The notes beneath the pieces were generated by a model. It did not search any database. It had not been told where the DNA came from and saw nothing but the letters and a program-made list of their open reading frames with translations. Below, one piece after another: positions 27,129 to 35,716 of a stretch of 64,000 nt of DNA. The DNA is taken from contig NZ_JASHKA010000011.1 in the NCBI RefSeq assembly GCF_030732845.1, positions 1 through 64,000 on the forward strand, written 5' to 3'. The stretch's first letter is position 1, and the number at the start of each line of letters is the position of its first letter. The translations under genes and the position numbers were made by a program. The stretch is from Roseibium sp. MMSF_3544. Lineage in GTDB: Bacteria; Pseudomonadota; Alphaproteobacteria; Rhizobiales; Stappiaceae.

Positions 27129-28223
27129 ATGTTGGCAGCAAACAGAAGTTCATTGACCCGTTGGGCGGGTTTTCTATTGGCAGCAGCATTTCTGGCTGCC
27201 TGCCAGGATGATGCAGCGAACCCGGTTGCCGAGGCCGAAGCAAAACTGCATGCAGCTCCAAGACCTGCGAAGATATTCACAGTGACTGATCAGATCGGTC
27301 TTCTGGAACGGCGCTTTGCCGGTCGGGTTGCCGCGGTCCAGACCGTGGATCTGTCCTTTCAGGTGTCCGGCAAGCTGGTTGAACTGCCTGTCCTTGAAAG
27401 CCAGCAGGTCAAGAAGGGTGATCTGATTGCCAGGCTCGACACGACAGACTATGACCGCGCGGTGCGTGAAGCGACGATCAACGTCGAGCAGGCCAAGCGT
27501 GAGCTGGATCGCCTTGAAACGCTCCGCGACCGGTCCGTGATCTCCCAGTCTTCTTTCGATGAACAGCAAAACGTCTATGACCTTGCGGTGGAACGTCTCA
27601 AGGAGGCTCGCCAGAACCTCGAATATACCTCTCTCGAGGCGCCGTTTGACGGTATTGTCTCGGTCCGGCTGGTGGACAACTTTACCACCGTCAGTGTCGG
27701 AACTCCGATTGTGCGAATGCACGATGTCTCGGAAGTTCAGGTCGACATCAACGTCGCGGAGGCCTTGTTCGGACGTGTGACGGAGTCGGAAGTTTCCTCC
27801 ATCGAGGCGAAGTTTCCGGCATATGGCGAAAAGCTGTTTCCGCTCGAATACCGTGAGCACTCGAGCCAGGTGGACGATGTCGCACAGACGTATCGGATCA
27901 CGCTGGCAATGCCGCGCGAAGGTGTCGCCCAGCTATCTCCCGGAATGACTGCCTCGGTGATCGTGAAGTTCTTGCCCGAAGGTCTTGAACTCGGCGAGCA
28001 GTTTCTCGTGCCGACTGGGGCGGTTGCGATTGACGGGGAGGGGGCAACCTATGTCTGGAAATTCGCAGACGACACGGGCGCTGTTTCGAAGCAGCCCGTC
28101 GAAATCGGAACGATCATGGGCGACTATATTCCCGTCCGCGCCGGGCTTGAGCCTGGTGACGAAATCGTTTCCGCGGGCGTTGCTTATCTAAGCGATGGCC
28201 AGGTCGTGCGCCGTCTGCGCTGA
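27129..28223 (+). CDS. RND efflux periplasmic adaptor (membrane fusion protein), lipoprotein
   Basis: 364 aa. A lipoprotein signal ends at LAAC (Cys 25), so the adaptor is anchored in the inner membrane and extends into the periplasm. The MFP elements run in order: barrel-sandwich half (VDLSFQVSGKL, VKKGDLIARLD), an alpha-hairpin rich in Glu/Arg/Leu, the second half (LEAPFDGIVS) and the beta-barrel and membrane-proximal domains. It would link the pump encoded 32 bases downstream to a TolC-type channel, which is not in this window. Confidence 0.93.
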   Translation: MLAANRSSLTRWAGFLLAAAFLAACQDDAANPVAEAEAKLHAAPRPAKIFTVTDQIGLLERRFAGRVAAVQTVDLSFQVSGKLVELPVLESQQVKKGDLIARLDTTDYDRAVREATINVEQAKRELDRLETLRDRSVISQSSFDEQQNVYDLAVERLKEARQNLEYTSLEAPFDGIVSVRLVDNFTTVSVGTPIVRMHDVSEVQVDINVAEALFGRVTESEVSSIEAKFPAYGEKLFPLEYREHSSQVDDVAQTYRITLAMPREGVAQLSPGMTASVIVKFLPEGLELGEQFLVPTGAVAIDGEGATYVWKFADDTGAVSKQPVEIGTIMGDYIPVRAGLEPGDEIVSAGVAYLSDGQVVRRLR

Positions 28224-28255
28224 TCCCAACCCCTGAAGACAAAGGATCAGCTTCC

Positions 28256-31200
28256 ATGGACATTGCACGCTATTCCATCGAAAAACCGGTCAATACCTGG
28301 ATGATCGTCCTTATGGCGCTCCTCGGTGGCCTATGGGGATTGACGTCTGTCGGGCGCTTGGAAGATCCGGCTTTCACCATCAAGGAAGCCCAGGTCATTA
28401 CTGGATACCCCGGCGCGACGGCGGCTGAAGTGGAAAATGAAGTCACCGAGATTTTGGAGACGGCCATTCAGCAGATGCCCCAACTCGACCAGATCAGGTC
28501 TGTGTCCGAGCCGGGGTTGTCACGCATCAGCGTTGAAATCAAACCTACCTATGACGGCACTGAGCTGCCACAGGTCTGGGACGAATTGCGCCGCAAGGTT
28601 GACGACGAGGTCAGAAATCTGCCTGTCGGCGCTGGAACACCGCTTGTCTATGACAGCTTCGGCGATGTTTATGGGCTTTTTTACGCATTCACCGCCGATG
28701 GCTACACCAATCGCGACATCCGAGACACGGTGAAGCGCATTCGCCGGGAGCTTTTGGCGGTACCGGGCGTCGGAAAGGTTGAGGTTTCCGGGGAACCGGA
28801 AGACGTCATCTATCTGGATGTCGACCAGGACAAGATGGCGGGCCTTGGTATTTCCATGACCGACATCATCGGTGTCCTTGATGCGGAAAACCGCATTCAG
28901 ACCAATGGCTCCGCGGTCTCTGGACAGTCCCGTATCCGCTTGATGACGCCATCGGCTTTTGAGGATTTCAGCGGGATCCAGGATCTCGTCATCGGACGGC
29001 CCGGCTCCACGGCGATGATCCGGTTGTCGGATATTGCCACCCTGGATTTGGGTGAACCGGAACGGCCAAGCCGGCTGACCCGCCATAACGGCCACGAAGC
29101 CGTAACCATCGGCGTGTCCCAGGTTGACGGCACCAATATCGTTGAAGTTGGCGACAAGGTGGTCGAACGGCTGGCGGAGATCGAAGCGCTGCTGCCCGTC
29201 GGCATGCAGATCCACCCGATCTACGAACAGAATGTGGTTGTCGATGCTTCTGTCAACGGCTTCATCCTGAACCTTGCGGCATCCGTCGTGATTGTCATCA
29301 GCGTGCTGGCCCTGTTCATGGGGTGGCGGGCTGCTGTCGTCGTCGGAACAGTGCTGCTGCTGACGGTGATGGCGACTGTTCTGTTCATGCGCATCTTCAA
29401 TATTGAGATGGAACGGATCTCGCTTGGAGCCCTGATTATCGCCATGGGCATGCTGGTGGACAATGCCATCGTGGTTGCCGAAGGCATGATGATCAACATG
29501 CAACGCGGCCAAAGAGCGATCGAAGCAGCCAGCCGGGTGGTCAGGCAGACGATGTGGCCACTCCTTGGCGCAACCGTCATCGGCATCATGGCCTTTTCCG
29601 GTATTGGCCTGTCGCCTGACGCGACCGGCGAGTTCCTGTTCTCGCTCTTTGCGGTCATCGGAATCTCTCTGCTCTTGTCCTGGGTGTTCGCGGTTACGGT
29701 GACACCGCTGTTCGGAAAGTATTTTTTCCGGAGTGCATCGGGGAATCTGGACGACCATGACCCCTACAAAGGGATCCTCTACACGATTTATCGTGGCTTT
29801 CTTGTCGGGGCACTGCATGTACGGTTGCTGACGGTGCTGGCACTCGTGGGCATCACCGTTGTCTGCGTCATGGCTTTCGGCAACGTTAAACAGGCCTTCT
29901 TCCCCGACAGCAACACGCCGATCTTCTACGTTCATTACTGGTCACCGCAGGGCACGGACATCCGCGCGACGGAAGCTGACCTCAAGGCGATGGAAGAGAT
30001 CGTGCTGAAGGATGATCGTGTTGCCGCTGTCACCAGCTTCGCAGGGGGCGGGGCGACGCGCTTCATGCTGACCTACGCGCCGGAGGACGCCAATCCCGCG
30101 TATGGCCACATGCTGATCCGCACAGACAACCGCGATGACATTGATTTGCTGGCGCTGGATCTACGCCGGCAGTTCGGCGAGCGTTTCCCCTCCGCACAGA
30201 TCATCACAAAGCGGCTTGTGTTCGGACCCGGTGGCGGAGCCAAGATCGAGGCTCGTTTTTCTGGTCCGGATGCCAATGTTCTCAAGCATCTCGGCGACGA
30301 GGCGGAGGCGATCTTCGCGCTGCCGCAGAACAAGTTGGCGGATGTGAACACCGATTGGCGTCAGCGCGAGCTGGTGGTCCGGCCGATTTTCGATGAGGAT
30401 CGCTCACGGATTTCCGGTGTGACCCGCGAGGAGCTTTCGATTTCGCTCCAGTTCGCCACGGAAGGTGTCCAGGTCGGTTCCTATCGCGATGTCGACGAAA
30501 GCATTCCGATCGTTGCGCGCAAGGCCGGGCCGGACGGCATATCGGTCAATGAGAGCGTGTCAGATTCCCTGGTCTGGAGTGCCGGACAGCGCCGCTACAT
30601 TCCGATCGATCAGGTTGTCCGGGAATTCGTCATGGAGCCGCAGGACACGCTGATCCACCGGCGCGACCGTGTGCGGACGCTGACCGTCAAGGCTGAGACA
30701 ACGGCAGGCGAAACAGCGTCTGCGGCGCTTGCCCGCGTCCGGCCTCAGATCGAGGCAATTGCCCTGCCACCCGGTTACGCGCTGGAGTGGGGTGGCGAAT
30801 ATGAAAGCACCAACGATGCGCAGGCGTCTCTCGGGGCGCAGCTGCCTCTTGGCTTTCTGGTGATGCTGATCATCTCGATCCTGCTCTTCGGGTCAGTTCG
30901 TCAGCCCCTGATTATCTGGCTTATGGTGCCGATGTCGATCAACGGCGTGGCGATCGCGCTTTTGGCGACAGACACTCCATTTGGTTTCATGTCGCTGCTC
31001 GGCTTCCTGTCGCTTTCAGGCATGCTGATCAAGAACGCCATTGTTCTTCTGGAAGAGATAGACCGTCTCATCGAGGAAGGACGGGAGAAATACGCGGCCA
31101 TTGTTGAAGCAAGCGTGTCGCGTATGCGGCCGGTCATGTTGGCGGCGATCACGACTATTCTCGGCATGGCACCGCTCTTGTCCGACGCATTCTTCCGCGG

Positions 31201-31360
31201 CATGGCGGTGACGATCATGGGCGGCCTGGCTTTTGCAACTGTCCTGACGCTGATCGCAGCTCCCGTGCTGTATGCGCTCTTCTTCAGGGTGCGCCCGCCA
31301 AGCAAGGCAAAAACCCAGGTCGCATCGGACGAGGAGACTGCGGCTCTTCCGGCGGAATGA
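28256..31360 (+). CDS. RND multidrug efflux permease
   Basis: 1034 aa with the AcrB-like plan: TM1 (about 14-34), first porter loop, TM2-TM7, second large loop, TM8-TM12. In TM4 the proton-relay stretch reads MGMLVDNAIVVAEGM; the usual pair of Asp is here D-N, a variant found in many alphaproteobacterial RND pumps. It is a proton antiporter that exports drugs or other amphiphiles with the adjacent adaptor. Substrates cannot be predicted. An outer-membrane channel gene is absent from the operon. Confidence 0.94.
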   Translation: MDIARYSIEKPVNTWMIVLMALLGGLWGLTSVGRLEDPAFTIKEAQVITGYPGATAAEVENEVTEILETAIQQMPQLDQIRSVSEPGLSRISVEIKPTYDGTELPQVWDELRRKVDDEVRNLPVGAGTPLVYDSFGDVYGLFYAFTADGYTNRDIRDTVKRIRRELLAVPGVGKVEVSGEPEDVIYLDVDQDKMAGLGISMTDIIGVLDAENRIQTNGSAVSGQSRIRLMTPSAFEDFSGIQDLVIGRPGSTAMIRLSDIATLDLGEPERPSRLTRHNGHEAVTIGVSQVDGTNIVEVGDKVVERLAEIEALLPVGMQIHPIYEQNVVVDASVNGFILNLAASVVIVISVLALFMGWRAAVVVGTVLLLTVMATVLFMRIFNIEMERISLGALIIAMGMLVDNAIVVAEGMMINMQRGQRAIEAASRVVRQTMWPLLGATVIGIMAFSGIGLSPDATGEFLFSLFAVIGISLLLSWVFAVTVTPLFGKYFFRSASGNLDDHDPYKGILYTIYRGFLVGALHVRLLTVLALVGITVVCVMAFGNVKQAFFPDSNTPIFYVHYWSPQGTDIRATEADLKAMEEIVLKDDRVAAVTSFAGGGATRFMLTYAPEDANPAYGHMLIRTDNRDDIDLLALDLRRQFGERFPSAQIITKRLVFGPGGGAKIEARFSGPDANVLKHLGDEAEAIFALPQNKLADVNTDWRQRELVVRPIFDEDRSRISGVTREELSISLQFATEGVQVGSYRDVDESIPIVARKAGPDGISVNESVSDSLVWSAGQRRYIPIDQVVREFVMEPQDTLIHRRDRVRTLTVKAETTAGETASAALARVRPQIEAIALPPGYALEWGGEYESTNDAQASLGAQLPLGFLVMLIISILLFGSVRQPLIIWLMVPMSINGVAIALLATDTPFGFMSLLGFLSLSGMLIKNAIVLLEEIDRLIEEGREKYAAIVEASVSRMRPVMLAAITTILGMAPLLSDAFFRGMAVTIMGGLAFATVLTLIAAPVLYALFFRVRPPSKAKTQVASDEETAALPAE

Positions 31361-31385
31361 TCACCGGCTTCAGAAGCGCAAAATA

Positions 31386-31418
31386 AAACCCGCCCGCGGG
31401 GCCTTCGCGGGCGGGTTG
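31386..31418. terminator. Strong GC hairpin terminator between convergent genes
   Basis: AACCCGCCCGCG (31387-31398) pairs perfectly with CGCGGGCGGGTT (31406-31417), a 12-bp stem. Read leftward it is followed by a T-rich TTTTATTTT, giving a good terminator for the small-gene pair. The plus-strand T tract is only TTGAT, but the stem should still help stop the efflux operon transcript. Confidence 0.8.
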
Positions 31419-31472
31419 ATCCAGCTGCCGTGGCTCTGCCGGTTTCGGAAGGTGAAACCCGGGCCGGTCTGC

Positions 31473-31670
31473 TTAACCGGTGGCCAACTCACGCTGGACG
31501 GTCGACTTTGCGACCTTGATATTGTCGAGCACCTTGGGGCAGCTGGTGCTCGACGCCTGCTTCTCTGTCAGGAAGGACGACATACGTGCTTCCAGATCCT
31601 GCAACCGGGTCCGGCGGGTGAACTGCGGTTGCACTGCAGGTAAGGCCATGAAAGGCCAGAACGGGGTCAT
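31473..31670 (-). CDS. Small hypothetical protein (65 aa)
   Basis: Chosen within a longer open frame because an ATG at 31670 follows AAGGGATGAGGAT, a good ribosome-binding site, and because the residues upstream overlap the YdcH-like gene. It starts MTPFWPFMALPAVQPQ and is basic, with a likely helix in the middle. No family is recognised. It follows the YdcH-like gene by 38 bases on the same strand and ends before a strong terminator, so the two form a mini-operon. Confidence 0.55.
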   Translation of the reverse strand: MTPFWPFMALPAVQPQFTRRTRLQDLEARMSSFLTEKQASSTSCPKVLDNIKVAKSTVQRELATG

Positions 31671-31708
31671 ATCCTCATCCCTTCTTGTTTGGGGTTTGCG
31701 GAAGCCGA

Positions 31709-31894
31709 TCAGTAGACCAGCCGGTTTGCGTTCAGTCCGCCTTCTATGCGGGCGATCTCGTCTCGCAGACGCAGCTTGAATTTTTTCAAGGATCGGATGT
31801 GATGCGTATCGGGGTAGGGATGCATCTCCTCGCGGCGGATCAAGGAATCCAGCGTGTTGTGCTGGCTGCGCAAGGATTTCAAGCGATTGTACAT
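31709..31894 (-). CDS. YdcH family (DUF465) small protein
   Basis: 61 aa. The helical pattern LRSQHNTLDSLIRREEMHP, followed by HIRSLKKFKLRLRDEIARI, is that of the DUF465/YdcH family, which form short coiled-coil hairpins. Function is unknown. GGAGGTAGGAG gives an unusually strong Shine-Dalgarno region. It is divergent from the LysR gene; the OxyR-like operator lies in between and may control both. Confidence 0.8.
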   Translation of the reverse strand: MYNRLKSLRSQHNTLDSLIRREEMHPYPDTHHIRSLKKFKLRLRDEIARIEGGLNANRLVY

Positions 31895-31962
31895 CTCCTA
31901 CCTCCATCTCGGGCTGTGCTGTGTTGACACCCAAGATATGGGGCGCATTTCACATAGAAGAA

Positions 31963-31999
31963 ATACATTGTTTGTATTATATTGATAGGGAAACTCTAT
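31963..31999. promoter_or_regulatory. OxyR-type double LysR operator
   Basis: ATAC-N7-GTAT (31963-31977) is separated by exactly 7 bases from ATAG-N7-CTAT (31985-31999). This reproduces the spacing of the OxyR tetramer operator (two ATAG-N7-CTAT elements with 7 bases between). Each half also contains the LysR T-N11-A pattern. It lies between the YdcH-like and LysR genes, ending 16 bases before the LysR start, and is probably its autoregulatory site. Confidence 0.65.
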
Positions 32000-32015
32000 C
32001 GACTGGGATTGTTAC

Positions 32016-32951
32016 ATGCGTTTCCGACCCTCGCCCCGTCAACTGGACTATTTTATCGCCCTTGCAGAGACCTTGCACTTCGGCAAAGCCGCTGAAAAAT
32101 GTCATGTGTCCCAGCCGACATTGTCCTCTCAATTCAAGCTCTTAGAAGATCAGTTGGGCAGCAGCCTGCTGGAGCGTGGCGGTGGTGACATCAGCCTGAC
32201 GGCGGCGGGCGAAAGACTATTACCCCTGGCTCGGCAGGCTCTTGAGAGTTTGGACGAAATTGTGGTCATGGCTCAGGCGGGACAGGCAAATCTAGGCGGT
32301 TTGATCCGTCTTGGTGTGTCTCCCACATTTGGGCCATATTTCATGCCTTACCTGCTGCCGATTCTGAAGCATCACTTCCCTGATCTTGAGCTCTACATTC
32401 GCGAAGATCGCCCAAATCTACTTGAAGAGGGACTGGCGGCAGGGTCGCTCGATTGCATCATCACGCCCGACATAGCGCCGTCAGGTCAACTTGTTGAACG
32501 TGAGCTGTGTCACGAGAGTGTTTCGCTGGCCGTTCCAAGAACGCATCCGCTTGCAGGTCTCGATGTTGTTCCCGTTGCCCTGCTCAAGGGCGAAAAACTC
32601 CTGTCTCTCGGGCATGGTTTTCGCCTGCATAACGATGTCCAGGTGCTTGCGAGAGCTGCGGGCGCGGATTTTCTGCAGGATTATGAAGGCACCAGCCTCG
32701 ACGCATTGCGCCAGATGGCCTCGATCGGAATGGGGCTTGCACTGTTTCCTGCGGCCTATATCGCGTCGGAATTTCCCAAGGAGCCGAACCTCCTTCTGAA
32801 GAAGCTTGAGGGCACGTCGATGAGCCGGGTCATGTATCTGGTCTGGCGGCACGGAAGTTCGCGTTCTGCGCATTACGAAAAACTGCTTTCCCTTGCGCTT
32901 GAGGCAGTTAAGAGTATGCGGGCAGAAGGGGTCGAGGCAGCGCAAGGCTGA
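32016..32951 (+). CDS. OxyR-like LysR regulator lacking redox cysteines
   Basis: 311 aa. The LysR HTH is at about 7-66 (LDYFIALAETLHFGKAAEKCHVSQPTLS). The effector domain follows OxyR rather than general LysR proteins: GEKLLSLGHGF, EGTSLDALRQMASIGMGLALFPA. Aligned with E. coli OxyR, Cys199 is R203 and Cys208 is A212, so it cannot form the peroxide-sensing disulfide. The remaining cysteines are C29, C147 and C165. It may respond to a small molecule, or be redox-insensitive. It is followed after 26 bases by a Cys/Met PLP-enzyme gene, a possible target. Confidence 0.88.
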   Translation: MRFRPSPRQLDYFIALAETLHFGKAAEKCHVSQPTLSSQFKLLEDQLGSSLLERGGGDISLTAAGERLLPLARQALESLDEIVVMAQAGQANLGGLIRLGVSPTFGPYFMPYLLPILKHHFPDLELYIREDRPNLLEEGLAAGSLDCIITPDIAPSGQLVERELCHESVSLAVPRTHPLAGLDVVPVALLKGEKLLSLGHGFRLHNDVQVLARAAGADFLQDYEGTSLDALRQMASIGMGLALFPAAYIASEFPKEPNLLLKKLEGTSMSRVMYLVWRHGSSRSAHYEKLLSLALEAVKSMRAEGVEAAQG

Positions 32952-32977
32952 CCTTCGAGCGGAAAAAGGGACAGGCA

Positions 32978-34192
32978 ATGAAGACGAACAACAGGCCGGC
33001 CGGAGCGATGACCACCGCGATCCACGCCGGAGAGTCGCCTGACCCGGCAACACGCGCCTCTGCGCCACCACTGCATATGAGCTCAACTTATGTCAGCGAT
33101 GAAGTTACCGGTTTTTCGGCGCATGATCTGGAAGAGGGTGAGGGCGGTTTCATCTATTCCAGGTGGGACAATCCAACAGTTGCCATGCTGGAAAAGAAGA
33201 TTGCGGCGCTGCAAGGAGCTGAGAGCTGCCTCTGTTTGGCGTCGGGAATGGCTGCGGCAACGGCGATTTTCCTGACGTTTCTGTCCGCTGGCGACCACGT
33301 GATCGTTTCCGATGTCTCCTATGCAGGTGTCGCGGAGCTCGCGCGAGACACTTTGCCGCGCATGGGAATTGAGGTCACGACGGTCAACATGTCCGACCTT
33401 CGCGCTGTTGAAGCAGCGCTCCGCTCGAACACGAAGCTCGTTCATACCGAAACGCCTGTAAATCCAATAACCCGTTTGACGGATCTGAAAGCTGTTTCCG
33501 CACTGGCGCGACAGGCCGGAGCGCTGCATAGCTGCGATGCGACATTTGCCTCGCCACTCGGGATGGATGCGATCGGGCTTGGTGTTGATCTGGTGATGCA
33601 TTCGATCACGAAGTACATCGGCGGCCATGGTGATGCGGTCGGCGGTGCGGTCGCCGGTCGAGCAGACCTGATCGCCCGGATGCGCGCTGAGGCCGCGATC
33701 CATCACGGCGGCGTCTTGTCGCCTTTTAATGCCTGGCTGATTGCCAGGGGCGCGGCCACCTTACCCCTGCGGATGAAGGCGCATCAGGAAGGAGCGTTGT
33801 CGGTTGCCAATTGGCTGGAAAGCCACCCGAAGGTGACACGGGTCATGTATCCGGGCCTTGCGTCGCATCCTCAGAACGGCCTTGCCGCCCGCCAGATGTC
33901 AAACTTCTCCGGCATGATTTCCTTTCAGGTCGGTGACGCAGCGACAGGCCGCTCTGTCGCGCAGCAGATGATCGACCGGCTGGACGTGATCCACTATGCG
34001 GTCTCGCTCGGCCATCACCGGTCTCTTGTTTTCTGGATGGAAACGGACCCGCTGATGGAGACGTCGTTCCGGCTCCAGGGAGATCAGCTCCAGTCTTACC
34101 GCGACTTCGCCGGCGACGGAATTTTCCGCTTGTCCGTCGGCCTCGAAGATGCCGAGGATCTGATCGCGGACCTCGACGGAGCGCTGGCCTAG
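32978..34192 (+). CDS. Cys/Met metabolism PLP-dependent enzyme (cystathionine gamma-synthase/lyase family)
   Basis: 404 aa. Cys_Met_Meta_PP fold with YSRWDNPT (60-67), SGMAAATA near 89, and the PLP lysine K212 in HSITKYIGGHGD. The family includes cystathionine gamma-synthase, beta- and gamma-lyases, methionine gamma-lyase and O-acyl-homoserine sulfhydrylases. Late residues (SLGHHRSL) favour the lyase/methionine gamma-lyase side, but this is not certain. It sits just downstream of the OxyR-like regulator, so the two may be cotranscribed. Confidence 0.88.
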   Translation: MKTNNRPAGAMTTAIHAGESPDPATRASAPPLHMSSTYVSDEVTGFSAHDLEEGEGGFIYSRWDNPTVAMLEKKIAALQGAESCLCLASGMAAATAIFLTFLSAGDHVIVSDVSYAGVAELARDTLPRMGIEVTTVNMSDLRAVEAALRSNTKLVHTETPVNPITRLTDLKAVSALARQAGALHSCDATFASPLGMDAIGLGVDLVMHSITKYIGGHGDAVGGAVAGRADLIARMRAEAAIHHGGVLSPFNAWLIARGAATLPLRMKAHQEGALSVANWLESHPKVTRVMYPGLASHPQNGLAARQMSNFSGMISFQVGDAATGRSVAQQMIDRLDVIHYAVSLGHHRSLVFWMETDPLMETSFRLQGDQLQSYRDFAGDGIFRLSVGLEDAEDLIADLDGALA

Positions 34193-34292
34193 GTCAACGT
34201 CCGGCACGGGGGTCTGCGAATACTGGTGCTCTTCATATTGCCGCTCTTGCCAAATCGTGCCAGCCTTCGGGTTAAATTAATGGAGGAGAGCC

Positions 34293-34613
34293 ATGCCTGA
34301 GATTTCCAGTGACAGCGATTGCCAAACAGTCATCACGACGTTCGAAATGACCCCCGGAACATGTTTCGACCTCCTGGACGAGTTGAAGGACGCCTATCAG
34401 AATTTCATCCAGCATCAGCCGGGCTTCATCGGCGCCGGACTGCATGTCAATGATGCGCAGACACGGATTGCGAACTATTCCCAATGGCGCAGGCGCGAAG
34501 ACTTTCTTGCAATGCTCAGGACAGAAGAAATGCGTGAACGCAACCGGCGCATTCACGCCCTTTGCAAGAGCTTTGAACCGGTGATGTATGATGTCGCGGA
34601 GAGTTTCAACTGA
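34293..34613 (+). CDS. Antibiotic biosynthesis monooxygenase (ABM) domain protein
   Basis: 106 aa. A single ferredoxin-like ABM domain: a strand-helix pattern with FEMTPGTCFDLLDELKDAYQ, QHQPGFIGAGLHVN and YSQWRRREDFLAML. Members are small dimeric monooxygenases or heme/quinone-binding proteins, and many have no known substrate. GGAGGAGAGCC before the ATG is a strong ribosome-binding site. It is separated from the PLP gene by 100 bases. Confidence 0.85.
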   Translation: MPEISSDSDCQTVITTFEMTPGTCFDLLDELKDAYQNFIQHQPGFIGAGLHVNDAQTRIANYSQWRRREDFLAMLRTEEMRERNRRIHALCKSFEPVMYDVAESFN

Positions 34614-34743
34614 CGACGTTTCAGCGACTCAGCTGTTGGTTCTCTTCGTTTTGATAAACCTTTTCAGATTGACCCCAGAGCTTCATCGAGAAGGGCCGTT
34701 TGGCGGTGTTTCGAAGTATGGGCGGCAAGGACTGAATTTGTGA

Positions 34744-34785
34744 CTCATTCTTCGAGTTTCGCTGCGCTTCGCGCCTCAAGATGAG
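34744..34785. repeat. REP-like palindromic element
   Basis: CTCATTCTTCGAG (34744-34756) and CTCAAGATGAG (34775-34785) pair around a CGCTGCGCTTCGCG centre. It closely resembles the widespread Hyphomicrobiales intergenic palindrome (CCTCATCCTGAGG...CCTCGAAGGATGAGG). The surrounding 34614-34846 gap holds no gene. Confidence 0.6.
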
Positions 34786-34846
34786 GTGTCGCGAGAAGGT
34801 GATTTAAGAAATCTATTCAAAACCTTAGATCAGAATTACAGATAGT

Positions 34847-35701
34847 ATGCCCTACCAGATCACGGACTGCCGAACGTTAGAGGCCGCGCAACTGTGCGCG
34901 GCGATGAACGACGCTTTTTCAGACTATACGGTGCCGCTCAGCCTCACACTTGAGAAATTTGTCACTTTCCAGAAGCAGCGCGGGTTTTCTGCCGAGCATT
35001 CCTTCGTGGCAATGGATGGGCCGGAGATTGCCGGTTTCTGGTATTCCGGCGCACCTGATATCAGCATCGCAGGGCGGGCCTACGCGGTTTCCGTTGGAAC
35101 CGCACCGGCGCACCGCCGTAAGGGATTGTCCCGGACGCTGATGCGCGAGGTCATTCAAAAGCAAAAAGCAGATGGAGCTACCGGTCTTCAGCTTGAGGTC
35201 ATCACCACCAATGACAAGGCGGTTGAGGCGTACCGCAATTTTGGATTTGCGGAAACGCGCATCCTGAGAGTGTGCAAGCTTCCCGCGGACTGTCCGGGCC
35301 TTGTCAGTCAGGATGGACCGGAACCGGCGAGATTGACGGTAGATGAGCTCCCGGAGGATGAGAGCCGCTTTTTCGACGCACGCCCGACACCGCAAAACGG
35401 ACGGGCAGCTCTGGTGGCTCTGGCAGACCAGATACTTCTGTACGGTTTTCGGGGCAGCGACGGGCTGCTCGGCTGGGGCGCCGCCAACCCGGATGGGTCC
35501 GTGGCACAGATCGCGGTTCGGAGCGATCAGCGCAGAAAGGGCATCGGAACAGCGATCTTGAGAAAGCTCGGTACGAGCGTGGGCGCGGAGCAACTGACCT
35601 TTGTGAACGTCGACTCCAACGCGTCATCGATAAATGCGTTTCTGGACAAGGCAGGTGCACAGGACACGATCCAGCAATGGGAGATGCACCTGACGTTCTG
35701 A
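34847..35701 (+). CDS. Tandem two-domain GNAT acetyltransferase
   Basis: 284 aa. Two GNAT folds in one chain, each with its own acetyl-CoA pyrophosphate loop: VGTAPAHRRKGLSRTLM (about 84-100) and IAVRSDQRRKGIGTAIL (about 223-239). The first has the KG-LS variant; the second keeps the R/Q-x-x-G-x-G/A pattern. Substrate unknown. Its end faces the next gene with a gap of 15 bases. Confidence 0.85.
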   Translation: MPYQITDCRTLEAAQLCAAMNDAFSDYTVPLSLTLEKFVTFQKQRGFSAEHSFVAMDGPEIAGFWYSGAPDISIAGRAYAVSVGTAPAHRRKGLSRTLMREVIQKQKADGATGLQLEVITTNDKAVEAYRNFGFAETRILRVCKLPADCPGLVSQDGPEPARLTVDELPEDESRFFDARPTPQNGRAALVALADQILLYGFRGSDGLLGWGAANPDGSVAQIAVRSDQRRKGIGTAILRKLGTSVGAEQLTFVNVDSNASSINAFLDKAGAQDTIQQWEMHLTF

Positions 35702-35716
35702 ACGTCGGGGCGCTTG

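Noticed and set aside
28520..29935. 471-residue minus-strand open frame
   Set aside because: Lies wholly antisense to the RND pump; His/Asp/Arg-rich composition is typical of antisense shadows of high-GC genes.
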